14,904 nucleotides of DNA from JBPEXY01 sp052031065 (GTDB lineage Bacteria; Pseudomonadota; Gammaproteobacteria; Immundisolibacterales; Immundisolibacteraceae): positions 1-14,904 of the forward strand of contig JBPEXY010000186.1 in assembly GCA_052031065.1 (NCBI GenBank), written 5' to 3'. The notes under the pieces were generated by a model that was given only the letters and a program-made list of their open reading frames with translations, ran no database searches and was not told where the DNA came from. Positions 1 through 7,362 of the stretch are shown here, piece by piece; the stretch's first letter is position 1; each line of letters opens with the position of its first letter. The translations under genes and the position numbers were made by a program.

Positions 1-953
1 TCTCCCGGGTCGCCCTCTCTTTGAGCGGTTTCTGCCAGCAGATCGGCGAGTGTGCGCAGATCGCGCAGCGCCAGATTGAGACCCTGTCCTGCAACTGGAT
101 GGATCTGCCTGGCGGCACTACCAATCAGCAACAGTCTGTCGGCAAAGGGCCTGGGACAGCTAGAGTGGATGAGCGGAAAGGCCACTCTGTTCCCCGCTGC
201 TAGAAAATTGCCGGCGGCGAAGCCAAATCTGGACTGCAGTTGCTGGAGGAACTGCTCTTCCGATAGCTCCAGGATTGAGTCCACTTCGTCAGGGCGCAGA
301 CACCAGACCAGAGAATAGTACCCTTCTGCAACCGGTAGTAGAGCAATGGGCCCGGCCTCGTCGAAACGCTCCCAGGCGCGCCCGTGATGAGGCCTGGAGC
401 CCCGAATCTCCGCACAAAGCGCGCTGCTATGGAGGTCGGTCAGCTTACAGCGAATGTTGGCGGACTGTCTTAGTGGGGAGGCCAGGCCGTCGGCGCCGAT
501 AACCAGTTTGGCACTGACTGTCGCGCCATCTTCCAGCTCAACCGTGCCGCTATGTGGCTCAGCATGAAAGCCGATTGCCCTGGAGCGATAAACCGTGACG
601 CTGTCGTTAACTCCTCGCTCAGCGCTTAACCAGTGGATCAGTTCGGCCTCGTTAACTACCCAACCGAGCGCGTCGCGATGAATATCCCTTGCTGAGAGGC
701 TGCAGCGTCCCAGTTCTCCTGCCCGCGAGACGTTAATATCGGTAATCGCGGTAGCGTGATTGGCGATAGTTTGCCAGGGTGCGACTTCTTCAAGAATCCG
801 TCGCGATTCGTGATTTAATGCGATGCTCTTCTCGCTCGCGCCTACCCAGCCAGGGTCTACCAGCCCGATGGTCCACGATACTGGCGTCAGCATCCGCACC
901 AGGGTGTGTGCCACCGGGCCGCCGCCAACAACCAGCAGGTCGAAATCAGCCAT
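1..953 (-). CDS. ubiH: UbiH-like 2-octaprenyl-6-methoxyphenol hydroxylase (3'-truncated by window edge)
   Basis: FAD-dependent aromatic hydroxylase of ubiquinone biosynthesis, acting at the inner membrane in the Ubi complex. The frame is open from the ATG at 953 to the window edge (317 codons, no stop), so the C-terminus is missing. Visible family marks are an N-terminal FAD-binding LLVVGGGPVA (residues 6-15), a segment resembling E. coli UbiH with ATAITDINVSRAG, the VIGADG motif in the middle, SLVWCLRP, and the late flavin motif AARQIHPVAGQGLNLALRD near the window edge. The last Gly of the GxGxxG loop is Ala, and the usual GNAA before the HP(I/V)AGQG motif reads GSAA. The start codon overlaps the pepP stop (TGATG, sharing base 953), which implies translational coupling. 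UbiI, UbiF and related monooxygenases are paralogues, but gene order and the close match in the middle of the protein favour UbiH. Confidence 0.9.
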   Translation of the reverse strand, partial: MADFDLLVVGGGPVAHTLVRMLTPVSWTIGLVDPGWVGASEKSIALNHESRRILEEVAPWQTIANHATAITDINVSRAGELGRCSLSARDIHRDALGWVVNEAELIHWLSAERGVNDSVTVYRSRAIGFHAEPHSGTVELEDGATVSAKLVIGADGLASPLRQSANIRCKLTDLHSSALCAEIRGSRPHHGRAWERFDEAGPIALLPVAEGYYSLVWCLRPDEVDSILELSEEQFLQQLQSRFGFAAGNFLAAGNRVAFPLIHSSCPRPFADRLLLIGSAARQIHPVAGQGLNLALRDLRTLADLLAETAQREGDPG

Positions 954-2257
954 CAGCCGCGCATCAACGCCTCAACGTCGTCAGCCTGTTTGGGAACATC
1001 GCCGGTAATGATTTCACAACCCTCTGCGGTGACCACCGCATCGTCTTCAATACGTACGCCAATATCCCACCAGGATTCATCGACGCCTTCGCTGCCGGCA
1101 GCAATATAGATGCCCGGTTCTACCGTGGTTACCATGCCGGGTTCCAGCTGGCGCCAGACGTCATCAATTTTGTAATCGCCGACGTCATGGACATCCATGC
1201 CGAGCCAATGGCCGGTGCGGTGCATAAAAAAGCGTTTGAAGTCCCCGCTTTCCAGCTGCTCATCGTAGCTTCCGTGCAGAATTCCAAGATCAATCAGGCC
1301 TTCCACGATTACCCGTTGTGCAGCCTCATGGGGCTGGTTCCAGTGGTTGTTCGGCACCACCGCCTCAATGGCGGCGAACTGCGCCTCCAGCACCAGGTCA
1401 TAAATGGCCCGTTGTGGCCCACTGAAACGGCCATTCACCGGGAACGTGCGGGTGATATCAGCGGCGTAGAAGTCGAACTCTGCTCCGGCATCGATTAGGA
1501 CCAGATCACCGTTGCGCAGCTTCTGGTCATTCTCGGTGTAATGCAGGATGCAGCTGTTGGCGCCGCTGCCGACGATCGAGTTATAGGCGGGCCAACGGGC
1601 GCCGTTACGCATAAATTCGTGGTGAATCTCGGCTTCCAGCTGGTACTCCATCATTCCCGGTTTGCAGCTCTGCATGGCGCGAACGTGGGCAGCAGCGGTG
1701 ATCTTGCCGGCGGTACGCATGGTGTCGATTTCGGCGGCACTTTTAAACAGTCTGTGTTCATGCAGCAGATGGTCAAGGGTGATGAACTCGCTGGGAGTCT
1801 GTACGCCGGCCCGGGCCTGGCCGCGCAGCTCATTCACCCAGGACATCACCCGGCTGTCGAACTCAGACTGCTTACCGATACCGTAGTAGATTCGTTGCCG
1901 GTTTCTCAGCAGCTCCGGCATCCGCTGATCCAGCTCACCGATATCGAAGGCCTGATCAGCGTCGAAATTTCTACAGGCTCCCTCCGGGCCAGCGCGGCGA
2001 CCGTCCCAGGTCTCCCGCAGTGGGTCTCGTGGTCGGCAAAAAAGAACGAATTCGCCCTCTTCCCGTTCGGGGATTAGCACTGCGACTGCTTCTGGTTCGG
2101 GGAAGCCGGTCAGATAGTAGAAGTCGCTATCGGGCCGGAAAGGGAACTGGCAATCCCGATTGCGGTTCAGGTGGGGGTTGGTGTTGATAATGGCGACGCC
2201 CTGATCAAGTTCCTTAAGCAGGTTTTTTCGCCGTTTTCTAAACTCTTTTTTCTTCAT
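953..2257 (-). CDS. pepP: Xaa-Pro aminopeptidase (aminopeptidase P)
   Basis: Dimanganese peptidase that removes the N-terminal residue from peptides with proline in second position; cytoplasmic. With the start at 2257 the product has 434 residues, close to the 441 of E. coli PepP. The N-terminal creatinase-like domain contains SDFYYLTGFPEPEAV, and the C-terminal pita-bread domain contains EIHHEFMRNGAR and NSCILHYTEN. Counting from this start, all five metal ligands are in place: Asp256 (LVLIDAG), Asp267 (ADITRTF), His350 (TGHWLGMD), Glu380 (VEPGIYI) and Glu404 (RIEDD). The frame is open up to 2329, but the upstream 24 residues overlap the end of ygfB and do not resemble the family, so the ATG at 2257 (34 bases after the ygfB stop) is preferred despite a weak ribosome binding site. 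It lies between ygfB and ubiH in one transcription unit. Confidence 0.96.
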   Translation of the reverse strand: MKKKEFRKRRKNLLKELDQGVAIINTNPHLNRNRDCQFPFRPDSDFYYLTGFPEPEAVAVLIPEREEGEFVLFCRPRDPLRETWDGRRAGPEGACRNFDADQAFDIGELDQRMPELLRNRQRIYYGIGKQSEFDSRVMSWVNELRGQARAGVQTPSEFITLDHLLHEHRLFKSAAEIDTMRTAGKITAAAHVRAMQSCKPGMMEYQLEAEIHHEFMRNGARWPAYNSIVGSGANSCILHYTENDQKLRNGDLVLIDAGAEFDFYAADITRTFPVNGRFSGPQRAIYDLVLEAQFAAIEAVVPNNHWNQPHEAAQRVIVEGLIDLGILHGSYDEQLESGDFKRFFMHRTGHWLGMDVHDVGDYKIDDVWRQLEPGMVTTVEPGIYIAAGSEGVDESWWDIGVRIEDDAVVTAEGCEIITGDVPKQADDVEALMRG

Positions 2258-2291
2258 CGGTTTGGCTGGGTAACAGGCGCTAAGGCCTCTG

Positions 2292-2840
2292 TTAGTGGAG
2301 GGTTTCGTCTTCAGGCAGCATCGATGCACCTGTTCGCGGAGTGACCAGTTCAGTAACGATCAGACTTGCCGCAACCCGTACATACTCGTGAAGCTCGTAA
2401 AAGGCTTCCTCCTCCAGCTCATTTTCGTCGTCACTGGTTGCCTGGCTGATCTGCTCAAGATCGTGTAGTGCTTCAAAACTATCGTCGGAGAGCTGGTCGC
2501 GCAACGGCTGCTGGTCTCCCAGGGTTGCCAGAAAGCCGTAACACCAGGCGGCCAGCGAATCAGTGCGGTCGGCCAGTGGCGAGTCTTCATCGACGATCAG
2601 GGGCTGAAAAACCTCATCGAAGCGCAGCAGCTCTTCACTACGCAGCTGTAACACCTGATGACATTGGTTGTGTATCTCTGGTGTGATTTCAGAATCTGTG
2701 AATAGCAGTTCCTGAAGTTCATCCGCAGTGCCGCCACGGGAAATCAGGCCACACACAAAACCGTCTGTTTCAGCGAGATCAGAGGCGTTTTGCAGTCCCG
2801 ACCATTGATGAAGAATGTTAATGTATTCAGATGATTCCAT
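2292..2840 (-). CDS. ygfB: YgfB/YecA family protein (UPF0149)
   Basis: Small all-helical protein of the UPF0149 family, 182 residues. The visible signature is the helix with TDGFVCGLISRGG (residues 25-37), the RTDSLAAWCYGFLATLG segment around residues 92-108, and the acidic stretch leading into AFYELHEYVRVAASLI near the C-terminus, which matches the EEIIEYVRVAALL end of E. coli YgfB. In Pseudomonas the homologue has been linked to beta-lactam resistance through AmpDh3 control; whether that applies here is unknown. It is the first gene of the leftward ygfB-pepP-ubiH unit and is divergent from the zapB-like gene. The ribosome binding site is weak. Confidence 0.92.
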   Translation of the reverse strand: MESSEYINILHQWSGLQNASDLAETDGFVCGLISRGGTADELQELLFTDSEITPEIHNQCHQVLQLRSEELLRFDEVFQPLIVDEDSPLADRTDSLAAWCYGFLATLGDQQPLRDQLSDDSFEALHDLEQISQATSDDENELEEEAFYELHEYVRVAASLIVTELVTPRTGASMLPEDETLH

Positions 2841-3014
2841 AGCTGGCCAGGATTGGTTAGCGGGTGGTGCTGACTGGGTTGAGCCCCTAAAATCGTGTTT
2901 TGATGGTGGTGCGACAGGCTGCAGGAGGGCGTTTCCAGAACAAGGTTAGTCTACCACCACCAAAACGGGCGTTCTGGAGAGTCGGTTTGATCGCGAGCAT
3001 TGAGGTTCTTGACC
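2841..3014. promoter_or_regulatory. Divergent intergenic region between ygfB and the zapB-like gene, with interleaved inverted repeats
   Basis: This spacer must carry the promoters of both divergent units. GTTTTGATGGTGGT (2897-2910) is matched in inverted orientation, with one mismatch, by ACCACCACCAAAAC (2953-2966). TCCAGAAC (2934-2941) is matched exactly in inverted orientation by GTTCTGGA (2971-2978). The two pairs are interleaved (A-B-A'-B'), so they cannot both form simple nested hairpins. They could be operator half-sites or a pseudoknot in the zapB-like leader. I could not pick out a convincing -35/-10 pair. Confidence 0.4.
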
Positions 3015-3245
3015 ATGAGTGAAGAGGTAAGCGAGTCTGCAAAAGGCCTGGATCTTGATCAGCTTGAGCAGCGCATCGAACAGCTGGTAGAAAAAATTCA
3101 AGCACTGACCAGCGAAAACAGTTCGCTACGTAATCAACAGGAAGGGCTGTTACTGGAGCGTGCCAGGTTGATTGAAAAAACTGAAACTGCGCGCTCCAGA
3201 GTGGAAGCGATGATTTCGCGATTGAAGGCAATGGAGCGAGAATGA
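3015..3245 (+). CDS. Small coiled-coil protein, ZapB-like / TIGR02449 family
   Basis: A 76-residue, highly charged protein that is almost entirely a predicted coiled coil: LDQLEQRIEQLVEKIQALTS followed by ENSSLRNQQEGLLLERARLIEK shows leucine/isoleucine heptads. Small proteins of this kind routinely precede zapA in gammaproteobacteria and are annotated as TIGR02449 or ZapB/SlyX-like. A role in Z-ring assembly with ZapA is inferred from position only. The ATG at 3015 has a GAGG at 3002-3005; an in-frame TTG at 3000 would add five residues and is less likely. The stop overlaps the zapA start (ATGA), which implies coupling. Confidence 0.85.
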   Translation: MSEEVSESAKGLDLDQLEQRIEQLVEKIQALTSENSSLRNQQEGLLLERARLIEKTETARSRVEAMISRLKAMERE

Positions 3246-3544
3246 TGAGTGGCGAGCAGCAAGGGGTTCCGGTACGGGTTCTGGACCAGGAGTATGTGAT
3301 TTCCTGCACTGCGGAAGAGCGCCAGCAGTTACTGACCTCCGCCAGTTTGGTGAATCAGAAAATCAATGAACTGCGGGAAAGTAACAAGGTGTTGGGTAAC
3401 GAGCGGTTGCTGGTGCTGGCGGTGCTGAATATTGCTAATGAGCTGCTACTGGCAAAAGCGGACAATGAAGAGTATCAACATTCTCTAGGGAGAGTGGCAA
3501 AGATGCAGAAGCGGTTGGAGGGCGCGTTTGCCAGCATCGTATAA
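3242..3544 (+). CDS. zapA: Cell division protein ZapA
   Basis: FtsZ-binding protein that bundles protofilaments at the Z-ring in the cytoplasm. The product has 100 residues. The N-terminal globular part contains the family pattern VRVLDQEYVISCTAEERQQL (residues about 11-30), followed by the SLVNQKINELRES helix and the long LLVLAVLNIANELLLAK helix typical of ZapA, then a C-terminal coiled coil. The start overlaps the stop of the zapB-like gene by four bases. A second ATG at 3245 would shorten the protein by one residue and cannot be excluded. It is followed by 6S RNA, the conserved gammaproteobacterial order. Confidence 0.95.
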   Translation: MMSGEQQGVPVRVLDQEYVISCTAEERQQLLTSASLVNQKINELRESNKVLGNERLLVLAVLNIANELLLAKADNEEYQHSLGRVAKMQKRLEGAFASIV

Positions 3545-3643
3545 GATGATTAACTTTGGCAGGCGATTCAATCGATTTGGATAAGCGCTGACAGTAGTAA
3601 GGTTTTCTGTGTTGTAGTCGCCGACGGTCAATTAAAAATAGCC

Positions 3644-3672
3644 TTGGGGTTGCTAAAGATTTAAGCGTAGAA
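3644..3672 (+). promoter_or_regulatory. Sigma-70 promoter for 6S RNA
   Basis: TTGGGG (3644-3649) and TAGAAT (3667-3672) are separated by 17 bases and lie immediately upstream of the 6S RNA. Transcription would begin near 3679-3681, about a dozen bases before the start of the closing stem. Confidence 0.65.
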
Positions 3673-3679
3673 TCCGCCA

Positions 3680-3885
3680 TCTCTGTTTATGGTACCCACT
3701 GTGGTGTTCGAGAGCGACAGCTTAATTCTTGAACCACTTTATGTTCGATTAGGAAGCTATTCCCGGTAAAGGTGTGCAGGCCCGCCGCGTAGCGGGAAGC
3801 CTGATTTGCCGTATCAGTTTCCACCCTGTTCCTTGGGTTCGAGATCGGACGTCGTAACGGCACTGGCGGTGGGTGCCTCCTTCCT
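3680..3885 (+). ncRNA. ssrS: 6S RNA
   Basis: Regulatory RNA that mimics an open promoter and sequesters sigma-70 RNA polymerase holoenzyme. It lies between zapA and ygfA, its conserved gammaproteobacterial position. A nine-pair closing stem forms between 3691-3699 (GGTACCCAC) and 3869-3877 (GTGGGTGCC). The inner arm CGGTAAA (3764-3770) pairs with TTTGCCG (3805-3811). The apical hairpin is CAGG-CCCGC (3777-3785) with GCGGG-AAG-CCTG (3792-3803), whose AAGCCT is a 6S hallmark. The conserved 3' strand CCTTGGGTTCGAG and the later AACGGCA are also present. Ends are estimated to within about ten bases. Confidence 0.9.
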
Positions 3886-3983
3886 GATTAGCAGGCGAAG
3901 GATTGCCCGCTGGGCTCAGCCTGTTTCAGTTCGGGTCCTTGTCAGAGCTGCAGCGATCACGACAAGCCCTCGTCGAGTCTTCG

Positions 3984-4631
3984 ATGGATGAGAAGAGAGA
4001 AGTCAGTTCATTTGCCGATTCAGTTGCGCTGACCCAAAGGGCCGAAACGCGGCGTCGGATTCGTAGCTGCCGTAGTCAGTATGCTTATCGGAAACAGGCG
4101 AGAGCCGCGCTGCTGCTGGCGCGGCGAGTGGCGACCAGCAAGCCGTTTTTAAAAGCGCGCCGGCTGGCGCTCTACTGGCCGGCTGATGGAGAGATTGATC
4201 CACTGCCGCTGGCAACCCGGGCCTTCGCTATGGGTAAGCGCTGTTATCTACCGCTATTACCGGTTAAACCGTCAACCAGAATGCGTTTCGCAGAGTTGAC
4301 AGCCGATTCATCCCTGTTAACGAATAGATACGGTATTCCCGAGCCAAGGGTGAAAGTGCGCGATCAGTTGCAGGCCGACCAGCTTGATCTGTTGCTGGTG
4401 CCATTGGTGGCTATGGACCGGGCGGGGAACCGAATCGGAATGGGGGCGGGTTTCTATGATCGCACGCTCCAGCCGTGTCGTGACAGGGCGTGGCGCCCGG
4501 TGCTCATGGGAGTAGGGTATCATTACCAGCTGCTCAACCGCATTGAAGCCGCGCGTTGGGATGTGCCGTTGGACTGGTGGGCAACAGATTCCGGAGTCAA
4601 TCCAACTCTACCTAATGTAGCTAACGAATAG
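3984..4631 (+). CDS. ygfA: 5-formyltetrahydrofolate cyclo-ligase
   Basis: ATP-dependent cytoplasmic enzyme converting 5-formyl-THF to 5,10-methenyl-THF. With the ATG at 3984 the product has 215 residues. The family pattern is clear: basic N-terminal helix RRRIRSCRSQY (23-33), LALYWPADGEID (61-72), NRYGIPEP (114-121), the DLLLVPLVAMDRAGNRIG stretch, the ATP/folate loop GMGAGFYDR (152-160), and a final WDVPLDWWAT. The start leaves about 20 extra residues before the usual N-terminus; no better ATG exists inside, and there is no strong ribosome binding site. It sits downstream of 6S RNA as in E. coli and immediately upstream of the SAM-cycle genes, so it fits a one-carbon theme. Confidence 0.93.
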   Translation: MDEKREVSSFADSVALTQRAETRRRIRSCRSQYAYRKQARAALLLARRVATSKPFLKARRLALYWPADGEIDPLPLATRAFAMGKRCYLPLLPVKPSTRMRFAELTADSSLLTNRYGIPEPRVKVRDQLQADQLDLLLVPLVAMDRAGNRIGMGAGFYDRTLQPCRDRAWRPVLMGVGYHYQLLNRIEAARWDVPLDWWATDSGVNPTLPNVANE

Positions 4632-4726
4632 TGGGAGTGGTGATCGCCGGTGAGTGCCTGCGCTAAACAGTTTTCGGCCATATCAGTATTTTGTTCGCCT
4701 AATCTGTAACGAGAGAATAAATTTTT

Positions 4727-5917
4727 ATGTCTCATCAAACCCTGTTTACCTCTGAATCGGTGTCGGAAGGGCATCCGGACAAAGTTTCTGACCAGATATC
4801 CGATGCCATACTCGATGCATTGTTGGCCGAAGATCCTCGCTCACGTGTTGCCTGTGAAACCCTGGTTAATACTGGCCTGGTGGTGATCTCTGGGGAGATC
4901 ACTTCGAATGCCGTGGTCGATTACCAGCAGATCGCCCGCGATACCATTGCCGAAATTGGTTACAACTCCTCAGAATTGGGATTCGATTACCGCTCCTGTG
5001 CGGTGCTCACCGCCATTGACCGCCAGTCTGCCGATATTGCCCAGGGAGTTAATGAGGGAGAAGGACTGGATCTGGAGCAGGGCGCCGGTGATCAGGGATT
5101 GATGTTCGGTTACGCGTCGAATGAGACAGATGTGCTGATGCCGGCTCCGGTAACCTATGCCCACCGATTGGTAAAAAAACAGTCTGAGGTGAGAAAAGAA
5201 GGTATTTTGCCGTGGCTCCGTCCCGATGCAAAAAGCCAGGTTACTTTCCGTTATGACAACGGAAAGCCGGTGGGTATCGATGCTGTGGTTCTGTCGACCC
5301 AGCACGATGAGGACGTTAGCCATGACGAGCTGACTGCTGCGATCCGTGAAGAGGTGATCAATCCGGTACTGCCGGCCCACTGGCTCTCCAGTGATACGCG
5401 CTACCTAATCAATCCCACCGGCCGTTTCGTGATTGGTGGTCCGGTCGGTGATTGTGGTCTGACCGGCCGCAAGATCATTGTAGATACCTATGGTGGTATG
5501 GCGCGCCATGGTGGTGGAGCCTTTTCCGGCAAGGACCCATCCAAGGTTGATCGCTCAGCGGCCTATGCGGGTCGTTATGTCGCCAAGAACATTGTTGCCG
5601 CCGGTATCGCCGAACGTTGTGAGATTCAGATCTCCTACGCGATCGGGGTCGCCGAACCGACATCAATCGCTGTCGATACTTTCGGTACCGGGGAAATTTC
5701 CGACCATCGGATTATCGATCTGATCAAAGAACATTTCGACCTACGGCCAAAAGGTATTGTGCAGATGCTTGATCTGCTGCGGCCTATCTATCGTCAGACC
5801 GCTGCCTATGGCCATTTCGGTCGCACCGAGAAGGAATTAACCTGGGAACGGACTGACAAAGCGCAGGCCTTGCGGGAGGCTGCCGGGCTTAAAGGCGCAG
5901 TGATCAGCGCCGCTTAA
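4727..5917 (+). CDS. metK: S-adenosylmethionine synthetase (methionine adenosyltransferase)
   Basis: Makes S-adenosylmethionine from methionine and ATP; cytoplasmic, normally tetrameric. The product has 396 residues (E. coli 384). Visible motifs are the N-terminal FTSESVSEGHPDKVSDQISD with His16 and Asp18, family signature GAGDQG (119-124), GRFVIGGPVGDCGLTGRKI (232-250), and the phosphate-binding signature GGGAFSGKDPSKVDRSAAY (262-280). The start is fixed by the family N-terminus; the nearest purine-rich ribosome binding site (GAGAG near 4711) is rather distant. The 95-base upstream gap shows no SAM riboswitch pattern and no convincing promoter that I could assign. It heads the metK-ahcY-metF-rsmE run. 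Confidence 0.98.
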   Translation: MSHQTLFTSESVSEGHPDKVSDQISDAILDALLAEDPRSRVACETLVNTGLVVISGEITSNAVVDYQQIARDTIAEIGYNSSELGFDYRSCAVLTAIDRQSADIAQGVNEGEGLDLEQGAGDQGLMFGYASNETDVLMPAPVTYAHRLVKKQSEVRKEGILPWLRPDAKSQVTFRYDNGKPVGIDAVVLSTQHDEDVSHDELTAAIREEVINPVLPAHWLSSDTRYLINPTGRFVIGGPVGDCGLTGRKIIVDTYGGMARHGGGAFSGKDPSKVDRSAAYAGRYVAKNIVAAGIAERCEIQISYAIGVAEPTSIAVDTFGTGEISDHRIIDLIKEHFDLRPKGIVQMLDLLRPIYRQTAAYGHFGRTEKELTWERTDKAQALREAAGLKGAVISAA

Positions 5918-6033
5918 CAACCAGGGAAATTGCTGCGGCCTCCGGAGGAAATTAATCCGGGTTGGGTCGGCTGGCTTGTCGATGGAATGAAGCCCCCATC
6001 GATAGAAATGAACGACTTGAATGGAGACCAGTA
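5918..6033 (+). promoter_or_regulatory. Structured ahcY leader with hairpin and a possible 15-codon leader ORF
   Basis: This 116-base spacer between metK and ahcY contains the perfect palindrome CCTCCGGAGG (5939-5948) and a hairpin TCGATGG (5979-5985) / CCATCGA (5996-6002) with a ten-base loop. A short frame starts at the ATG in that loop (5987), encodes MKPPSIEMNDLNGDQ, and stops with TAA at 6032-6034, overlapping the ahcY ATG by one base. The conserved core of the known SAH riboswitch is not visible. A regulatory role is inference. Confidence 0.35.
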
Positions 6034-7347
6034 ATGAGTTCTATAGCGCCTGTGCAGGCTGACCAGGATTACCGTATTGCCGACCTCTCTCTTGCCGAAT
6101 GGGGGCGCAAGGAGATCGTCATTGCCGAGAGTGAAATGCCGGGGCTGATGGCCCTGCGAGAGGAGTATGGTGCTGAACAGCCGCTGAAAGGGGCGCGAAT
6201 CGCCGGTTGTCTGCACATGACCATTCAAACTGCGGTGTTGATAGAAACACTGACCGCGCTTGGTGCGCAGGTCCGTTGGTCGTCCTGCAACATTTTCTCC
6301 ACGCAGGACCATGCTGCTGCTGCAATGGCTGCCGCCGGAATTCCCGTTTTCGCCTGGAAAGGCGAAACCGAGGAAGAGGCTGAGTGGTGTATCGAACAGA
6401 CCATCATTGGTCCTGATGGTTGGCGCCCCAACCTGATTCTGGACGACGGTGGCGATCTAACCCTGATGATGCATCAGCAGTTTCCCGAACTGATGGAGGA
6501 TGTGGCGGGTCTTTCCGAAGAGACCACCACCGGTGTTCACCGTCTCTATGAAATGATGAGCGATGGCTCGCTGAAGGTGCCGGCGATCAACGTTAACGAT
6601 TCGGTTACCAAGTCAAAATTTGACAACCTTTACGGCTGCCGTGAATCGCTGGTGGATGGCATCAAGCGGGCGACCGATGTGATGATTGCTGGCAAGATTG
6701 CAGTGGTCTGCGGTTATGGCGATGTCGGCAAAGGCTGTGCGCAGTCGCTACGCGGACTGGGTGCAACCGTCTGGGTGACGGAGATCGATCCGATCTGTGC
6801 CCTGCAGGCTTCGATGGAAGGTTACCGGGTCGTGACCATGGATGCGGCTGCCGAACTGGCCAACATCTTTGTCACCACCACCGGTAACATTGATGTGATC
6901 ACCCACGACCATATGGCGCGCATGAAAGACCAGGCCATCGTCTGCAACATCGGCCATTTTGATTCCGAGATCGACATCGCCTCGCTGCGGCAATACACCT
7001 GGGAGAACATCAAGCCACAGGTTGATCATGTGGTGTTCCCCGACGGCAAACGCATTATTGTGCTTGCTGAAGGCCGGTTGGTGAATCTGGGTTGTGCCAC
7101 CGGGCACCCCAGCTTTGTCATGTCCAACTCCTTTACCAACCAGGTGCTGGCGCAGATCGAGCTGTGGCAAAACGGTTCCAGTTATCAAAAAGAGGTCTAT
7201 GTGCTGCCCAAACACCTGGATGAGAAGGTGGCGCGAGCCCATCTCAAACAGCTGGGGGTAGAGCTGACGGTAATGACAGAGCAGCAGGCTGACTATCTCT
7301 CGCTACCGGTGGAAGGGCCCTACAAGCCCGAGCATTACCGTTATTGA
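6034..7347 (+). CDS. ahcY: S-adenosylhomocysteine hydrolase (adenosylhomocysteinase)
   Basis: NAD-dependent hydrolysis of S-adenosylhomocysteine to homocysteine and adenosine, relieving product inhibition of methyltransferases. The product has 437 residues from the ATG at 6034, which has GGAG at 6023-6026. Substrate-site motifs are GCLHMT (58-63, His61), LDDGGDLT (136-143), SEETTTGVHRL (161-171) and VTKSKFDN (191-198) with the catalytic Lys193/Asp197 pair. The NAD-binding loop is GYGDVGKG (227-234); later motifs include NIGHFDSEID, GHPSFVMSNSF and the conserved C-terminal KPEHYRY. The frame extends in phase to a TTG at 5962, but the added 24 residues do not match the family. It is between metK and metF, so the gene order follows the methyl cycle. 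Confidence 0.98.
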   Translation: MSSIAPVQADQDYRIADLSLAEWGRKEIVIAESEMPGLMALREEYGAEQPLKGARIAGCLHMTIQTAVLIETLTALGAQVRWSSCNIFSTQDHAAAAMAAAGIPVFAWKGETEEEAEWCIEQTIIGPDGWRPNLILDDGGDLTLMMHQQFPELMEDVAGLSEETTTGVHRLYEMMSDGSLKVPAINVNDSVTKSKFDNLYGCRESLVDGIKRATDVMIAGKIAVVCGYGDVGKGCAQSLRGLGATVWVTEIDPICALQASMEGYRVVTMDAAAELANIFVTTTGNIDVITHDHMARMKDQAIVCNIGHFDSEIDIASLRQYTWENIKPQVDHVVFPDGKRIIVLAEGRLVNLGCATGHPSFVMSNSFTNQVLAQIELWQNGSSYQKEVYVLPKHLDEKVARAHLKQLGVELTVMTEQQADYLSLPVEGPYKPEHYRY

Positions 7348-7362
7348 GTGCGGTAATCAGGT

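Larger units (their letters stand above)
3545..3983 (+). other. Non-coding interval zapA-ygfA
   Basis: This 439-base gap is explained mainly by the 6S RNA and its promoter. The remaining bases (3545-3640 and 3886-3983) show no supported gene, and I see no clear terminator after zapA. The ygfA frame stays open back to a TTG at 3903, but that stretch has no family similarity. In E. coli, ssrS and ygfA are co-transcribed; the short 6S-ygfA distance suggests the same here. Confidence 0.6.

Noticed and set aside
779..1498. Long plus-strand open frame of 239 codons
   Set aside because: It is antisense to ubiH and pepP, both of which match their families throughout. The translation resembles no protein, and no ribosome binding site is apparent.
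2258..2329. N-terminal extension of pepP to 2329
   Set aside because: The 24 added residues overlap ygfB and have no counterpart in aminopeptidase P; the ATG at 2257 gives the expected N-terminus and length.
3903..3983. TTG start for ygfA at 3903
   Set aside because: The added 27 residues lack family similarity and lie just after the 6S RNA; the ATG at 3984 already leaves a slightly long N-terminus.
4632..4726. SAM riboswitch or MetJ box upstream of metK
   Set aside because: No SAM-I or SAM-II pattern and no AGACGTCT-like repeats are visible in this short spacer.
5918..6033. SAH riboswitch upstream of ahcY
   Set aside because: I looked for the conserved GAGGAGCGCUGC-like core and its pseudoknot partner and saw neither. 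Only simple hairpins and a mini-ORF are present.
5962..6033. TTG at 5962 as the ahcY start
   Set aside because: It is in frame and preceded by GGAGG, but the spacing is long and the added residues do not match adenosylhomocysteinases; ATG 6034 has its own GGAG.
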